A stretch of 64,000 nucleotides of DNA from positions 1-64,000 of the forward strand of contig JBILMS010000005.1 in the NCBI GenBank assembly GCA_044375415.1. Direction: 5' to 3'. The notes under the pieces are model-generated. The model saw only the letters and a program-made list of their open reading frames with translations. It did not search any database and was not told the origin of the DNA. This DNA comes from JAWXBG01 sp044375415. GTDB taxonomy: Bacteria > Bacteroidota > Bacteroidia > Flavobacteriales_D > Sanyastnellaceae. Position 1 is the stretch's first letter, and each line of letters starts with the position of its first letter. Positions 50,248 to 60,474 of this stretch are shown here, piece after piece. The position numbers and the translations under genes are program-made.

Positions 50248-53208
50248 TCATGTTATCAGACTTCCGGAAATATGAACTACGGCACCCTTGTCCTCTCCGG
50301 ATCGAATTTCTATGTTAAAACCGGCCTGTTTCGCCCTTCGTTTCATACCGGACAAACCGTGACTATTCGAAACTTTGTCCACAAAAAAACCTTTTCCATT
50401 ATCTTCTATCTCCAAAACAAATTCTTGACCTTTGACTTGAAATTTTAACTTCACCCTACTCGCCTCACCATGCCGTACAGCATTGGTAAGGGCTTCTTTG
50501 GCAATCATAAATATGGATCTTCTCTTAACCGGATTTAAAGGTCTGTTAGCAGCTAATTCATCCATTTCAAACACAACATCAATTCCTGCATCTTCTAGAA
50601 AATCGGAGGAATAGGATCTCAAATGAACATGTAAATCGTTTAGGGTATCATATCCCGGATTAGTGCTCCATATAACTTCCTTCAAACTGGAAGAAAGAGA
50701 TCGAGCAACTTGACTGAGCGATTTGAGTTTTGAATGATCTTTCAAATCTCCACCCGAAATAACAATGCTATCAGAGAGTAGAGCTATGCGCGTAAGACCT
50801 GCTCCAATTTCATCATGAATGTCTCCTGAAATCGTATTCCGTATAGCTTCTATTTCACGTTGGTGACGGAGTTCTGCAATTTGTCCTCGGAATTTTCTCC
50901 TTTGCCAATATACAATGATCCAACCAAAAAATAAAACAGTAAAAATTATGGCAATGGCAATAAACCAATATGCCATCCAAAAAGGTTCTACGATATCGAT
51001 CACAAATAAACTGCGCGCTAATCCCCACTCTGCTTCACCTGCTGATGTTCGAGCATAAAAAGTGTATTTACCCGGTGGGAGACCTGTATATCTAACACTT
51101 CTGTTGGTTCCCGCATCATAAAATGCTGTATCGAAACCCAAGAGCATATAAGAATAACGATTCCTATCGGGGTTCGTGAAATCCATTGCACATAAATCTA
51201 GTGTAAAACCATTTTCAGAATAAGAAACTGTATAGGTGCATTCCTCATAGCATTGCCTTGGCGTCCCGCTTCCTACAATCAAATTTTCCATTGAAATATC
51301 GGGATCACTGGAATTTTGCAAGATACTCTGATCTGAAAAATGATTAAAACCCTCTATACCTCCGAAGTAGAGTTCACCATAGTGATCCTGGTATGCGGAA
51401 CCTGAATTAAATTCGTTGGATTGCAGTCCATCTTGTTTTGTGTAATTCTGAAACGTGGATAATTTACTGTCAAAACGCGTGAGTCCCTTGTTGGTACTAA
51501 TCCAAAAAATGTTCGTTTCGACTCGCAAGATGGCGTTGATATACGTGTCGGGCAATCCATTTTCTATACTGTAAAATTTCTGAAATTCGAAGTTGTCGTT
51601 GACCAAAAACAATCCTGATGATGTACCCAACCAATAGCCTCCGGTTGCAGCTTCAGCCATGGCTCGCACCATTACCACTTCCCGCATTTCTTCAATCTTA
51701 GAAAATGATAGAACCTCTACCCAATCATTTCCATCATGCTTAAAAATGCCTTTATTGCGAACACAAACAAACAACTCCTTTTGTGGTGATTTGTACAGAT
51801 GAGTAATGATAAATGGCATAACTCTTTCAGTGGTTTTATCGGACAAATTGAACTTCAGGAGACCTTGATTTGTCCCAAGCCAAAATTCGTTTTCACTGCT
51901 CTGAATTACACTGTTTATCCTCCAATCAGATGGTCCCAGGTCGATAGTATGTACGCTGTATTCTCTCGTTTTAACATCGAAACTAAAAACGTCCTTGTGA
52001 CCGAAAGCCAACATCGTGTTTTCATTTGCTGAAATTAAAACAGAAACTCGACTTTGCATTTCTACATTCCAACCTTCGATATGTTCCACGAGTCGGTATG
52101 ACTGATCAAACACGTAGATCCCTCGATTCGTACCCACCCACAAGTTGCTGAGGCCATCCCGACCAAAGGTCCATACAATTGGATTTAATTCTTCATCCGA
52201 TTTTCTAGGGATTATTACATTACCGAAGCGAAGATTTCGAGTTCGAATTTGAATCAGTCCCATAGCATCGGTGCCAATCCAAATATTTCCATTTCTGTCG
52301 CAGAGTAATTCCTGTATGGAAATATTGCTGAATGCAGGCAAACCATTCGGCCTAAAATTGGAGCCGTATTCGTTTATAAGGTGTGATGTTTTGTCAAAAA
52401 CTACAATTCCCTTGTTCTGTATTGCCAGCCATATAAAACCTTCTTGATCAACGCATGCCGCCGATGCACAGATATTCTCTGTTGACACATGGAAAGGAGA
52501 GCATGTGTTTTGCTCTAAATTTATTCGATAGAAACCGGTAGAGCAACAAATCCCCAGTTCACCCTCCATCAATTCAACGATGGCCGTAATGTTCGATCCT
52601 TCGAGCGCTTTGAATGTCCAAACACCCGTTTTTTCAGAATTTAAATCCGTCATCAAAATGTGACCTTTGCGATTCGCATAAACGATGCTATTGCTTTCTG
52701 GACGGAAGAGATATCCCTTGGCCAACGTATCTATATAAAGACTCTCAAATCCCGGCTTTTCATCTTGAAAACGAATTAATCCACCTGCACCTTTGAGTGC
52801 ATATAACCAACCACTTTTTTCCGCCATGACACGGATAGTATTGTTTACAAAAAGCGGTTCTTCAAAAACTGAAAACTCTTCAGAAGAAAGATCATATTTA
52901 TTCAAATCACCTTCTGTCGCTATCCACAAAGAACCCTTGCTATCCTGAAAAATCCCTCGAACGATATCATTTGAAATCGAATGTTCGCTGGAAGTATTCA
53001 AAAAGGACCGAAATCCGTATCCGTTAAATTGATTTAGGCCATGTCCGCTTCCAACCCACAAATAGCCTCTTTTGTCCTGAAACAACCCCGTGATTGTGCC
53101 TTGCGAGAGACCTTCATTCACCGAGTATGCACTCACAACAGCTTCCTGCGACCGGAATGAGGCAACATAGATCAAATTTAGAAATAATAAGAAAACGACT
53201 CTAATCAC
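50248..53208 (-). CDS. Sensor histidine kinase with periplasmic Reg_prop beta-propellers and Y_Y_Y domain
   Basis: 986 aa from GTG 53208, which yields an ideal signal peptide (MIRVVFLLFLNLIYVASF); a TTG at 53241 is the alternative. The periplasmic part (about 25-650) has two seven-bladed Reg_prop propellers with repeats such as GTITGLFQDKRGYLWVGSGHGLNQF, NISIQELLCDRNGNIWIGTDAMGLI and INAILRVETNIFWISTNKGLTRF. A Y_Y_Y domain precedes one membrane helix (about 745-770). The cytoplasmic kinase is of HisKA_3 type: phospho-acceptor His in SGDIHDEIGAGLTR (near residue 798) and ATP site EALTNAVRHGE and DNGKGF. It senses an extracellular ligand, often a glycan in this family. No fused HTH, unlike hybrid HTCS proteins; its output is the adjacent LuxR-type regulator. 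Confidence 0.92.
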   Translation of the reverse strand: MIRVVFLLFLNLIYVASFRSQEAVVSAYSVNEGLSQGTITGLFQDKRGYLWVGSGHGLNQFNGYGFRSFLNTSSEHSISNDIVRGIFQDSKGSLWIATEGDLNKYDLSSEEFSVFEEPLFVNNTIRVMAEKSGWLYALKGAGGLIRFQDEKPGFESLYIDTLAKGYLFRPESNSIVYANRKGHILMTDLNSEKTGVWTFKALEGSNITAIVELMEGELGICCSTGFYRINLEQNTCSPFHVSTENICASAACVDQEGFIWLAIQNKGIVVFDKTSHLINEYGSNFRPNGLPAFSNISIQELLCDRNGNIWIGTDAMGLIQIRTRNLRFGNVIIPRKSDEELNPIVWTFGRDGLSNLWVGTNRGIYVFDQSYRLVEHIEGWNVEMQSRVSVLISANENTMLAFGHKDVFSFDVKTREYSVHTIDLGPSDWRINSVIQSSENEFWLGTNQGLLKFNLSDKTTERVMPFIITHLYKSPQKELFVCVRNKGIFKHDGNDWVEVLSFSKIEEMREVVMVRAMAEAATGGYWLGTSSGLFLVNDNFEFQKFYSIENGLPDTYINAILRVETNIFWISTNKGLTRFDSKLSTFQNYTKQDGLQSNEFNSGSAYQDHYGELYFGGIEGFNHFSDQSILQNSSDPDISMENLIVGSGTPRQCYEECTYTVSYSENGFTLDLCAMDFTNPDRNRYSYMLLGFDTAFYDAGTNRSVRYTGLPPGKYTFYARTSAGEAEWGLARSLFVIDIVEPFWMAYWFIAIAIIFTVLFFGWIIVYWQRRKFRGQIAELRHQREIEAIRNTISGDIHDEIGAGLTRIALLSDSIVISGGDLKDHSKLKSLSQVARSLSSSLKEVIWSTNPGYDTLNDLHVHLRSYSSDFLEDAGIDVVFEMDELAANRPLNPVKRRSIFMIAKEALTNAVRHGEASRVKLKFQVKGQEFVLEIEDNGKGFFVDKVSNSHGLSGMKRRAKQAGFNIEIRSGEDKGAVVHISGSLIT

Positions 53209-53260
53209 GAAACGATCGGGCTTAAGGATGTAAAGAAGCAATCTACGACTTATATGTCAG

Positions 53261-53276
53261 TACGCAAAAATGCGTA
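53261..53276. promoter_or_regulatory. Inverted repeat TACGCA-AAAA-TGCGTA
   Basis: Perfect 6-bp arms with a 4-base spacer in the divergent gap between the kinase and the third beta-helix gene. Possible operator; speculative. Confidence 0.4.
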
Positions 53277-53381
53277 TAAAAAAACACCATCTGAAACAGT
53301 TCTTTGCATGATAAAATATTCAAGCCATAAAAGGATATTGAACAACACCAATTAACCAATTTTATTCAAATCTCCAGGATT

Positions 53382-54623
53382 ATGAAGACGACAACCTTTC
53401 TTTTCATATTTTTCATCTTTGCATCCCAAATGGGATTCGCCATCGACCGAATCGTAGCAGATGGCGGTGCCGGTGGAGCATATGCTACCATTACCGAAGC
53501 TATTGATGCTGCTTCAACCAATGACCGAATTATTATCTACCCTAAAGCAGGTGGGGTTCCATATGGCGAAAACTTGACTATAACGAATAAATCTCTCCAA
53601 CTTCTCTCAGCGCTAGAAGGTCAGCGCTGGACTCTCAATGGTAACATCAACTTTAATCCTACCATTGTTGGACAAACTTTAACCATTATTGAAGCAAACA
53701 TTCTCAATGGAAATATAACTACCTCGGGCAATGCTCCGGCCGGTAACAGAGCGAAAGTTCGCATTCTTGAGAGTAAACTTCAAAATGGAAGTATCCTTTT
53801 TGATTACAACAATTACGATATGAATATTTCTAGAGATTCACTTATGAATGGTCGTATTGTGATGCGTTACGGAAAGATAACCGGAAACTACATCAATTAC
53901 AACAATACTACAGGTTCTGTAATTGCTGTCAATACCGACAACTCTGCGAGCAATGATTCTCTATACATTGTAGGAAACAAAATAGCCTATGCAGGCTTCT
54001 ACTACTATGAATATACCGCAGGTATTAGTTGGAATTCGACCTCGCAATTCGCCTATATCTCCAATAACTATATCTCAAGTTCTGCATCCGGTTATTACGG
54101 ATCCTTTGGAGTGTATATCGGTAACAATGCAACTTCTGCTACCGGGAAAAATGCCATTTTAAACAATACTCTCATTTGCGGTGGAGGTCAACACGCCGTT
54201 TATATACAAGCTCACAACTCATATAACGCTGTTTACAATAACGCCATCAATAGCACATCCGGAATATACAGCAACACGCTTTCCACATTTGATCTTGTAA
54301 GTTACAATCACCTCACTCAATCGGTTATTTCGAGTGCTCTAACAAATATTTTACAAGATGGAACAAACGTTCTCGGAGCCACATTCACCTATAGTAGCAA
54401 TGGTCAGGTTCTCACCGGATCTCCTATTAATGGTGGTTATCCTGACGCTGCATATTATGATTTAGACCTAAGTGTGAACGATGCGGGATGTTATGGAGGT
54501 TCTTATTCAAGAGCCAATTTCGTTGGTAATTCTGCCGGTGCTGTTGCCAGCTTTATGACCGCACCCCGCAGAGTACTTGCCGGACAATCAATCACTATTC
54601 AAGGCGAAGGTTACGATAAATAA
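53382..54623 (+). CDS. Secreted right-handed parallel beta-helix protein (paralogue 3 of 3)
   Basis: 413 aa, signal peptide MKTTTFLFIFFIFASQMGFA. It opens VADGGAGGAYATITEAIDAASTNDRIIIYP and YGENLTITNKSLQLLSALEGQ, then rungs such as YIVGNKIAYAGFYY, AYISNNYISSSASGYY and AILNNTLICGGGQH, and the shared tail TAPRRVLAGQSITIQGEGYDK. It heads the second module and stops 11 bases before the second giant gene, a tighter spacing than in module one. Same uncertainty about ligand and secretion route as its paralogues. Confidence 0.85.
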   Translation: MKTTTFLFIFFIFASQMGFAIDRIVADGGAGGAYATITEAIDAASTNDRIIIYPKAGGVPYGENLTITNKSLQLLSALEGQRWTLNGNINFNPTIVGQTLTIIEANILNGNITTSGNAPAGNRAKVRILESKLQNGSILFDYNNYDMNISRDSLMNGRIVMRYGKITGNYINYNNTTGSVIAVNTDNSASNDSLYIVGNKIAYAGFYYYEYTAGISWNSTSQFAYISNNYISSSASGYYGSFGVYIGNNATSATGKNAILNNTLICGGGQHAVYIQAHNSYNAVYNNAINSTSGIYSNTLSTFDLVSYNHLTQSVISSALTNILQDGTNVLGATFTYSSNGQVLTGSPINGGYPDAAYYDLDLSVNDAGCYGGSYSRANFVGNSAGAVASFMTAPRRVLAGQSITIQGEGYDK

Positions 54624-54634
54624 ACAGTTTTAAC

Positions 54635-57600
54635 ATGAACAAAAAACGCATTATGAAATACGCTTTCATAAGCGGGTGTCTGTTGATGCTGTTGTGTATA
54701 GTCAGCACTTCGACCTACGGTCAGGTGTATGAAATCACTGACGCAGAATACTTCTTCGATACGGACCCGGGCGTTGGCCTAGGTACTCAAATCAACCCGA
54801 ACGACGGGAGTTTTGATCAAGTTTGGGAAGAAGTGTCCATCAATACCACAGGCTTATCTGTAGGTGCTCACAAAGTTTTTGTGCGCTTCCGCGATGCCAA
54901 TGGTGTTTGGAGTCAGAGTTTCGGATCAACTATACAAGTAGAAAATCCTCTGGTAACCCGCAATATTAAACTTACTCAGGCCGAAGTCTTCTTCGACTCT
55001 GATCCGGCAGTCGCAATGATTGCCATTGATGGAAATTTCAACGATGCTTTTGAACGAGTATCGAAAACGTCATTACCTACGCCTGCTGTTGGATCTCATA
55101 CGCTTAATATGCGATTAAGAGGTCTGGACGGTTTGTGGAGTAATACGTTCACTACGGTCATTCAAGTTGACAATCTTACTCCTACTCGATTAGTGAAAAT
55201 TACTCAAGCCGAATTGTATTGGGATTTGGATCCCGGATTCGGTGGTGGAATTCCCATGATCGCGTTTGACCTAAATTTCAATCAAGCATTTGAAAGAGTT
55301 ATGGTCAGCGATGATGCCCTTGTAAGTGTAGGAACTCATACGCTCAACATTCGTCTTCGTGGAAACGATGGTGTGTGGAGTAATTCTTTCACAAGCGTGA
55401 TCGAGGTGGAAAACGAATCTACTGTTCGTCAAACGTCGATTCAGAGCGCAGAATATTTCTGGGATAATGATCTCGGTGAAGGAAGTGGTATTCCAATGAT
55501 TGCTTTCGACGGTGACTTTAATCAAGCCTTCGAAATTGCATACCAATCGGATATTGTAAGTCCCACTATAGGTTCGCATACCTTAAATATGCGATTGCTC
55601 GACCACGAGGGAATTTGGAGTACCACGTTTCAAACCGTGGTTGAAGTAGAAGAATCCTTGGTTGCCCGCAGCACACGGATTTCAACTGCCGAGTACTTCT
55701 GGAACGAAGATCCGGGAGAAGGGAATGGAATTCTAATGCTCGCTTTTGACAATAACTACAACGATGCTTTTGAACGCGTGTGGTCAAACGGTCTTTCACA
55801 AGTATTGCCGGGTTCGCAAAAACTCAGTATCCGTGTAAGATCGGTAGATGGAATTTGGAGCAATGTAATTTCGACCATAATCACATTCGACGAAGCTCTT
55901 TTTGCTCGTCAAATTTCCCTTATCAGTGGAGAGATATTTTATGACGTCGATCCCGGAGAAGGAAACGGACAAGCTCTAATTTCATTTGATGGATCCTTCG
56001 ACGATGCATTCGAATCATTTCAACTATTCACAAACGGAGCCTTTTTAGGTGAAGGTCATCATACCATTTCCTTTCGTTTAATCGGATCAGATGGAACATG
56101 GACAGATCCTTTTACTGTTGTTACCTACGTTGACCCTTGTGCAACTTCCCCTGTTGTAACATTAAATCAATCGGGTGTAATAAACTTATGCGAAGGCCAA
56201 ACAGTGACTCTAGATGCATCGATAGGTATGGAATCTTATCTTTGGTATAGTCAACAAGTCCAGGTCGGCAGCGGCATAAGCCTTGAAGTTGATACGAGCG
56301 GATACTACCAAGTAATTGCTTTAGACGCCGAAGGATGCCCTGCTATTTCCACTATTGTTGTAGTTAATCTCATTGATGTTCCGAACTTGGAAATAACTGC
56401 AGGTGGACCAACAGAATTCTGCGAAGGTGGATCTGTTGCACTCAATGCTACTTCCGGTTTTGTACAATACGAGTGGTCCAACAACCAATCGGCTGCCGGG
56501 ATCATCGTCTATACAGCGGGATCGTATTCGGTGAGTGCCACCTATACAAACGGGTGTGAAGTCATTTCGGATACATTGCTCGTTGAGACATATACAGGCC
56601 CTGATGCCCCAACAATTTCACCGGAGAATCCTGTGGTTTGTGGAAGTGGAGAAATCGAAATCAGTTCATCGTATCTAACAGGAAACCTTTGGAGCACCGG
56701 TGAAACTACGCAGAGCATTTTTGTGTCGGCCGGAACTTATTCATTGGTTTACACCGATCCTTCCGGTTGCTCATCGAATGCTTCTATTAATGTAGGCACC
56801 GAAGATGTAATAACCGGAATAAGTGCTAGCGGATACAATTTGTATTTACCTGATGCAACCGTAGATTTCACCTCAAGTACCGTTGGAATTGTGGGTGGAT
56901 ATCTCTGGGATTTTGGTGATGGAAATACTTCCAGTCAACCTAATCCTTCACATGAGTATCTCGACGATGGCTTTAATACCGTAACACTTAGTGTGACTTC
57001 TGCAAGTGGCTGTATATCTACTGATTCGTTGGCACCTATTCAAGTGTGGCAGATTTTGCCATCAGATGATGTGAGTCTTCCAATTATCGTTGATATATCA
57101 GGATCTACTTGGTTATCTCCACTGATTGGATATGTGACATTGCCTAATGGTCAGCTTTGTTATACCACCGATGGAGGCCTTAACTGGATACACATTGTAA
57201 CAGGTGCGACTGACGACATATACGGTATCACATATACAGGTGATGCTAATAACTATGCTATCTGGATTTTTGGAGCCAATGGACTAGTGTGTGTATCATA
57301 CAACGGCGGTCCGTTCATACTTAGCAATCCCCCCGGCCTTACAGGTGGAACCGCATTCTACGGTGGGTTTTGGAATAATGGCTACGGCTATTTCTATGGA
57401 AGTAACAACACTATTTGTTATTACTACAACGGCGTTTGGTACCCAATCAATCCTTCAGGAACCGCTCCCGGTACTACATGGTATGGTGGATGGTATGCCG
57501 ATGGATACTTGTGGGCGTACGGTAGCGGTGGACAAATTTGTTACTACAATTTCGGAACAGGTTTGTGGTATCCTGCCAATGGAACTGCCTTCATAGGTGG

Positions 57601-60355
57601 AGGAACAACTTTCTATGGTGGTTACTATTCCGGCGCAAGTGCTTGCGTATTCGTTGGAGGCTCCAATGGAACTATTTGGGGATCGTACAACAATGGTGCT
57701 ACTTGGGGCCCTATTTACACAGGTTTTGCCTACACATGGTATGATGTATATGTGTATGGAAGTACCATTATTTGTGTAGGTCAAGGAGGTGCTATTTGCA
57801 TAAGCAACGATGGTGGTATAACATGGGAACTCTATTCTACCGGTGGCACCGAAGATTGCACAAGTGTGGAAGCGAGTGGTTGCTATGCTTATATAACCAC
57901 GTTGTCCGGAACCGTGATTCAGTTTGCCATTCCTTCGGGATATAATGCTCCTGAAATTGCTTTTGGACCCAATCCACAAGTGTGTCTAAATGGTCCATTG
58001 GTGGTATCACCGGCCACGGTGCAAGTTGTGAATCCTCGTCCGGGATCATTGTATCAGTGGAGCGATGGACAATTCGGTACACTCATAAACACCTTCGCAC
58101 TAGGAAATATTTCTGTAACGGAATTTAATGTATGCGATACCCTTGCCTCTGATCCAATTCTGGTCACAAGTGGTCAGGCTTCTGTTTTCTATGCCGACTT
58201 TGATGGCGACGGCTTCGGTAATCCAAGCGTTACACAATACTCCTGCGCATCTGAACTCATCAATTTTGTTTCAAATTCTCTCGATTGCAATGACCTCGAT
58301 TCGTTAACGAATCCTCTTGCAGTTGAACTTTGTAATGGTATTGATGACAACTGTAACGGTGCGGTGGACGAAGGATTTGATGACCTCGATGGCGACGACA
58401 TCGCGGATTGCGTTGACAATTGTCCAAGCGTTGCCAACAACTTGCAAGGCGATTGGAACAACGACGGTCTCGGTGATGCCTGTCAAGACTTCGATGAAGA
58501 TGGACTTCAGGATGATCTCGAAATCGCGAACGGATACAATCCGGCAATTGCAGATACAGACGGTGATTTGTGTGGCGACCTTTCAGAATACTTAGGCACT
58601 TGTCCTGTATCCTGTTTTGCAGTCATTTCATCTGATATCAATCAAGTGTGGTTACCAAACGGCACTATCAACTTCAGCTCGTCGGTGAGTGAATCCATTT
58701 CAAACTACCTATGGGATTTTGGAGATGGAAATACTTCAACTGATGAAAATCCAACGCACATCTACACTGCTCCGGGATTGTATACTGTTAGTCTAACTAT
58801 AAGTGATTCTCCTACTTGTGCATACACTGCCTACCTTCCTACGCCTGTATACGTGTGGCAAGTTTTCCCTTGTACACTTCAAGTGACGGGAACAACTTCA
58901 ACGGTTTGGTATTCAAGTTGGTTGTCACCCCTAGTTGGTTGTGCAACTCTTGACAATGGAGACGTATTGAGCACTATTGATGGTGGAATTACTTGGATCA
59001 ACATCTCTACAGGTTTGGGAGTACCTTGTTACTACATCAACCTTGTGGGAAACACTTATTACAATGCTGCATGGATTGTTGGTTACAACGGTAACGTTTG
59101 TGTATCTTACAACAACGGACCTTTTGTTATTGCCAATCCACCGGGTACCGTAGGAATAAATTTCTATGGAACATGGTTTTTTAATCCAAACAATGGTTAC
59201 GCCTTTGGATCCGGAAATACAGTATGCTGGTACAACAACGGCACATGGATAAATGTAAGTCCTGCCGGTGTTCCATCGGGTACAATCTGGTATGGTAGCT
59301 ACTATTACAACGGTGCGCTTTGGCTCGTAGGTTCAGGTGGATACATCTGTTATCTGCTTGATGGAGTTTGGTACCCTGTAACTAGTGGTGTGAGCTATGA
59401 TTTACAAGCTATCCAATTTTTTGCAGGAAGCAATTGCGGATATGCCGTGGGTGCAAATGGTACTATATTGATTACTCTCAATGGTGGTATTTCGTGGGCT
59501 CCTTGTTCAAGTGGCGTTGTATATGATCTCAATGACATCTACATCATTGACGGATTAAATGCCATTTGCGTCGGCAATTACGGAGTTGTACTTGTGACTA
59601 GTGATGGAGGTCTTACATGGACACTTTATTCCATTGGAACAAACGACGATTGTACCGGAATCACAGGTGTCGGCTGCAGAGCATACATCACAACAGCGAA
59701 CGGTGGCATCTACCAATTTGATGTACCGGGACTATTGGATGCACCTACTATTGAATATAGTGGAGTGGATACATTGTGTGTTAACGGCCCGAATGCCATT
59801 GGCAGCGTAGATGTTCGTGTTGCAAATGCAAGACCGGGAAGCACCTATCAATGGAGCGATGGCCAAAGCGGTGAAGAGATTACTACAAGTGATTTCTTTA
59901 TCTATGTTACGGAAATCAACGTGTGTGATACACTAGTTTCAGACACCTTGACATTTGCTACCACCGCAGCGCAAGAGTATTTCACGGATGCGGATGAAGA
60001 TGGATATGGAGATCCTTCAAATCCTCAATATAGTTGCGATATTCAGCCTATTGGCACTGTGATCAACAATCTAGATTGTGACGACAGCAGAGCGGATGTG
60101 TTTCCGGGAGCTGCAGGCACATCTGAAGGAATTGACAACAACTGTAATGGCAACATCGACATAGATGAAAACTACTGTCCGGCAGATCTAAACAACGACG
60201 AAATTGTTGGTGTCTCCGACCTACTTATTTTCCTTGGATTGTATGGTTCTACATGCGAGAACCCTAATTGTCCGGGAGATTTCAACTTCGACAACATTGT
60301 TGGGGTATCTGATCTACTGATATTCCTTGGATTCTTTGGAGATTCTTGTCCATAG
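54635..60355 (+). CDS. Giant secreted repeat protein, longer paralogue with two propellers and dockerin-like end
   Basis: 1906 aa, signal peptide ending near TSTYGQ (about residue 31). Residues 35-497: six EYFFDTDPG-type repeats (the second is shortened). Ig-like domains follow, then PKD 1 (YLWDFGDG near 758), propeller 1 (about 827-1100, highly similar to that of the 45365 gene), an Ig-like domain, MopE-type motif 1 (FADFDGDGFGNP-like, near 1185), thrombospondin-3-like calcium repeats (DLDGDDIADCVDNCP, near 1250), PKD 2 (near 1358), a divergent propeller 2 (about 1427-1695), Ig-like, MopE motif 2 (near 1782) and two dockerin-like loops (DLNNDEIVGVSDLLIFLGLYG, DFNFDNIVGVSDLLIFLGFFG). No T9SS tail seen. 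Likely a calcium-stabilised surface protein. Confidence 0.88.
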   Translation: MNKKRIMKYAFISGCLLMLLCIVSTSTYGQVYEITDAEYFFDTDPGVGLGTQINPNDGSFDQVWEEVSINTTGLSVGAHKVFVRFRDANGVWSQSFGSTIQVENPLVTRNIKLTQAEVFFDSDPAVAMIAIDGNFNDAFERVSKTSLPTPAVGSHTLNMRLRGLDGLWSNTFTTVIQVDNLTPTRLVKITQAELYWDLDPGFGGGIPMIAFDLNFNQAFERVMVSDDALVSVGTHTLNIRLRGNDGVWSNSFTSVIEVENESTVRQTSIQSAEYFWDNDLGEGSGIPMIAFDGDFNQAFEIAYQSDIVSPTIGSHTLNMRLLDHEGIWSTTFQTVVEVEESLVARSTRISTAEYFWNEDPGEGNGILMLAFDNNYNDAFERVWSNGLSQVLPGSQKLSIRVRSVDGIWSNVISTIITFDEALFARQISLISGEIFYDVDPGEGNGQALISFDGSFDDAFESFQLFTNGAFLGEGHHTISFRLIGSDGTWTDPFTVVTYVDPCATSPVVTLNQSGVINLCEGQTVTLDASIGMESYLWYSQQVQVGSGISLEVDTSGYYQVIALDAEGCPAISTIVVVNLIDVPNLEITAGGPTEFCEGGSVALNATSGFVQYEWSNNQSAAGIIVYTAGSYSVSATYTNGCEVISDTLLVETYTGPDAPTISPENPVVCGSGEIEISSSYLTGNLWSTGETTQSIFVSAGTYSLVYTDPSGCSSNASINVGTEDVITGISASGYNLYLPDATVDFTSSTVGIVGGYLWDFGDGNTSSQPNPSHEYLDDGFNTVTLSVTSASGCISTDSLAPIQVWQILPSDDVSLPIIVDISGSTWLSPLIGYVTLPNGQLCYTTDGGLNWIHIVTGATDDIYGITYTGDANNYAIWIFGANGLVCVSYNGGPFILSNPPGLTGGTAFYGGFWNNGYGYFYGSNNTICYYYNGVWYPINPSGTAPGTTWYGGWYADGYLWAYGSGGQICYYNFGTGLWYPANGTAFIGGGTTFYGGYYSGASACVFVGGSNGTIWGSYNNGATWGPIYTGFAYTWYDVYVYGSTIICVGQGGAICISNDGGITWELYSTGGTEDCTSVEASGCYAYITTLSGTVIQFAIPSGYNAPEIAFGPNPQVCLNGPLVVSPATVQVVNPRPGSLYQWSDGQFGTLINTFALGNISVTEFNVCDTLASDPILVTSGQASVFYADFDGDGFGNPSVTQYSCASELINFVSNSLDCNDLDSLTNPLAVELCNGIDDNCNGAVDEGFDDLDGDDIADCVDNCPSVANNLQGDWNNDGLGDACQDFDEDGLQDDLEIANGYNPAIADTDGDLCGDLSEYLGTCPVSCFAVISSDINQVWLPNGTINFSSSVSESISNYLWDFGDGNTSTDENPTHIYTAPGLYTVSLTISDSPTCAYTAYLPTPVYVWQVFPCTLQVTGTTSTVWYSSWLSPLVGCATLDNGDVLSTIDGGITWINISTGLGVPCYYINLVGNTYYNAAWIVGYNGNVCVSYNNGPFVIANPPGTVGINFYGTWFFNPNNGYAFGSGNTVCWYNNGTWINVSPAGVPSGTIWYGSYYYNGALWLVGSGGYICYLLDGVWYPVTSGVSYDLQAIQFFAGSNCGYAVGANGTILITLNGGISWAPCSSGVVYDLNDIYIIDGLNAICVGNYGVVLVTSDGGLTWTLYSIGTNDDCTGITGVGCRAYITTANGGIYQFDVPGLLDAPTIEYSGVDTLCVNGPNAIGSVDVRVANARPGSTYQWSDGQSGEEITTSDFFIYVTEINVCDTLVSDTLTFATTAAQEYFTDADEDGYGDPSNPQYSCDIQPIGTVINNLDCDDSRADVFPGAAGTSEGIDNNCNGNIDIDENYCPADLNNDEIVGVSDLLIFLGLYGSTCENPNCPGDFNFDNIVGVSDLLIFLGFFGDSCP

Positions 60356-60372
60356 ATCTAACATATATGAAT

Positions 60373-60405
60373 AAAAAACGCCCTCGATTAGAGGGCGTTT
60401 TTTTT
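60373..60405 (+). terminator. Rho-independent terminator after the second giant gene
   Basis: AACGCCCTC (60377-60385) pairs perfectly with GAGGGCGTT (60391-60399) over loop GATTA, followed by a T-run. An adjoining A-run lets it work in both directions. Confidence 0.95.
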
Positions 60406-60474
60406 GTCCTTTTCTTTTTATCCAGCATTGCGCATTACAACTATTTATAATGGAAAATGCCGCGGGATTCGGGT

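Noticed and set aside
57455..57979. 174-codon minus-strand frame opposite the second giant gene
   Set aside because: Ser/Thr-rich antisense shadow of the Gly/Tyr/Asn-rich propeller.
45365..60355. Cellulosome-like system based on dockerin-like ends
   Set aside because: No cohesin domain or scaffoldin was recognised, and the giants lack glycoside hydrolase motifs; only the calcium loops resemble dockerins.
42795..60355. Horizontally acquired island
   Set aside because: No integrase, tRNA junction or flanking direct repeats were seen and base composition looks similar to the surroundings by eye.
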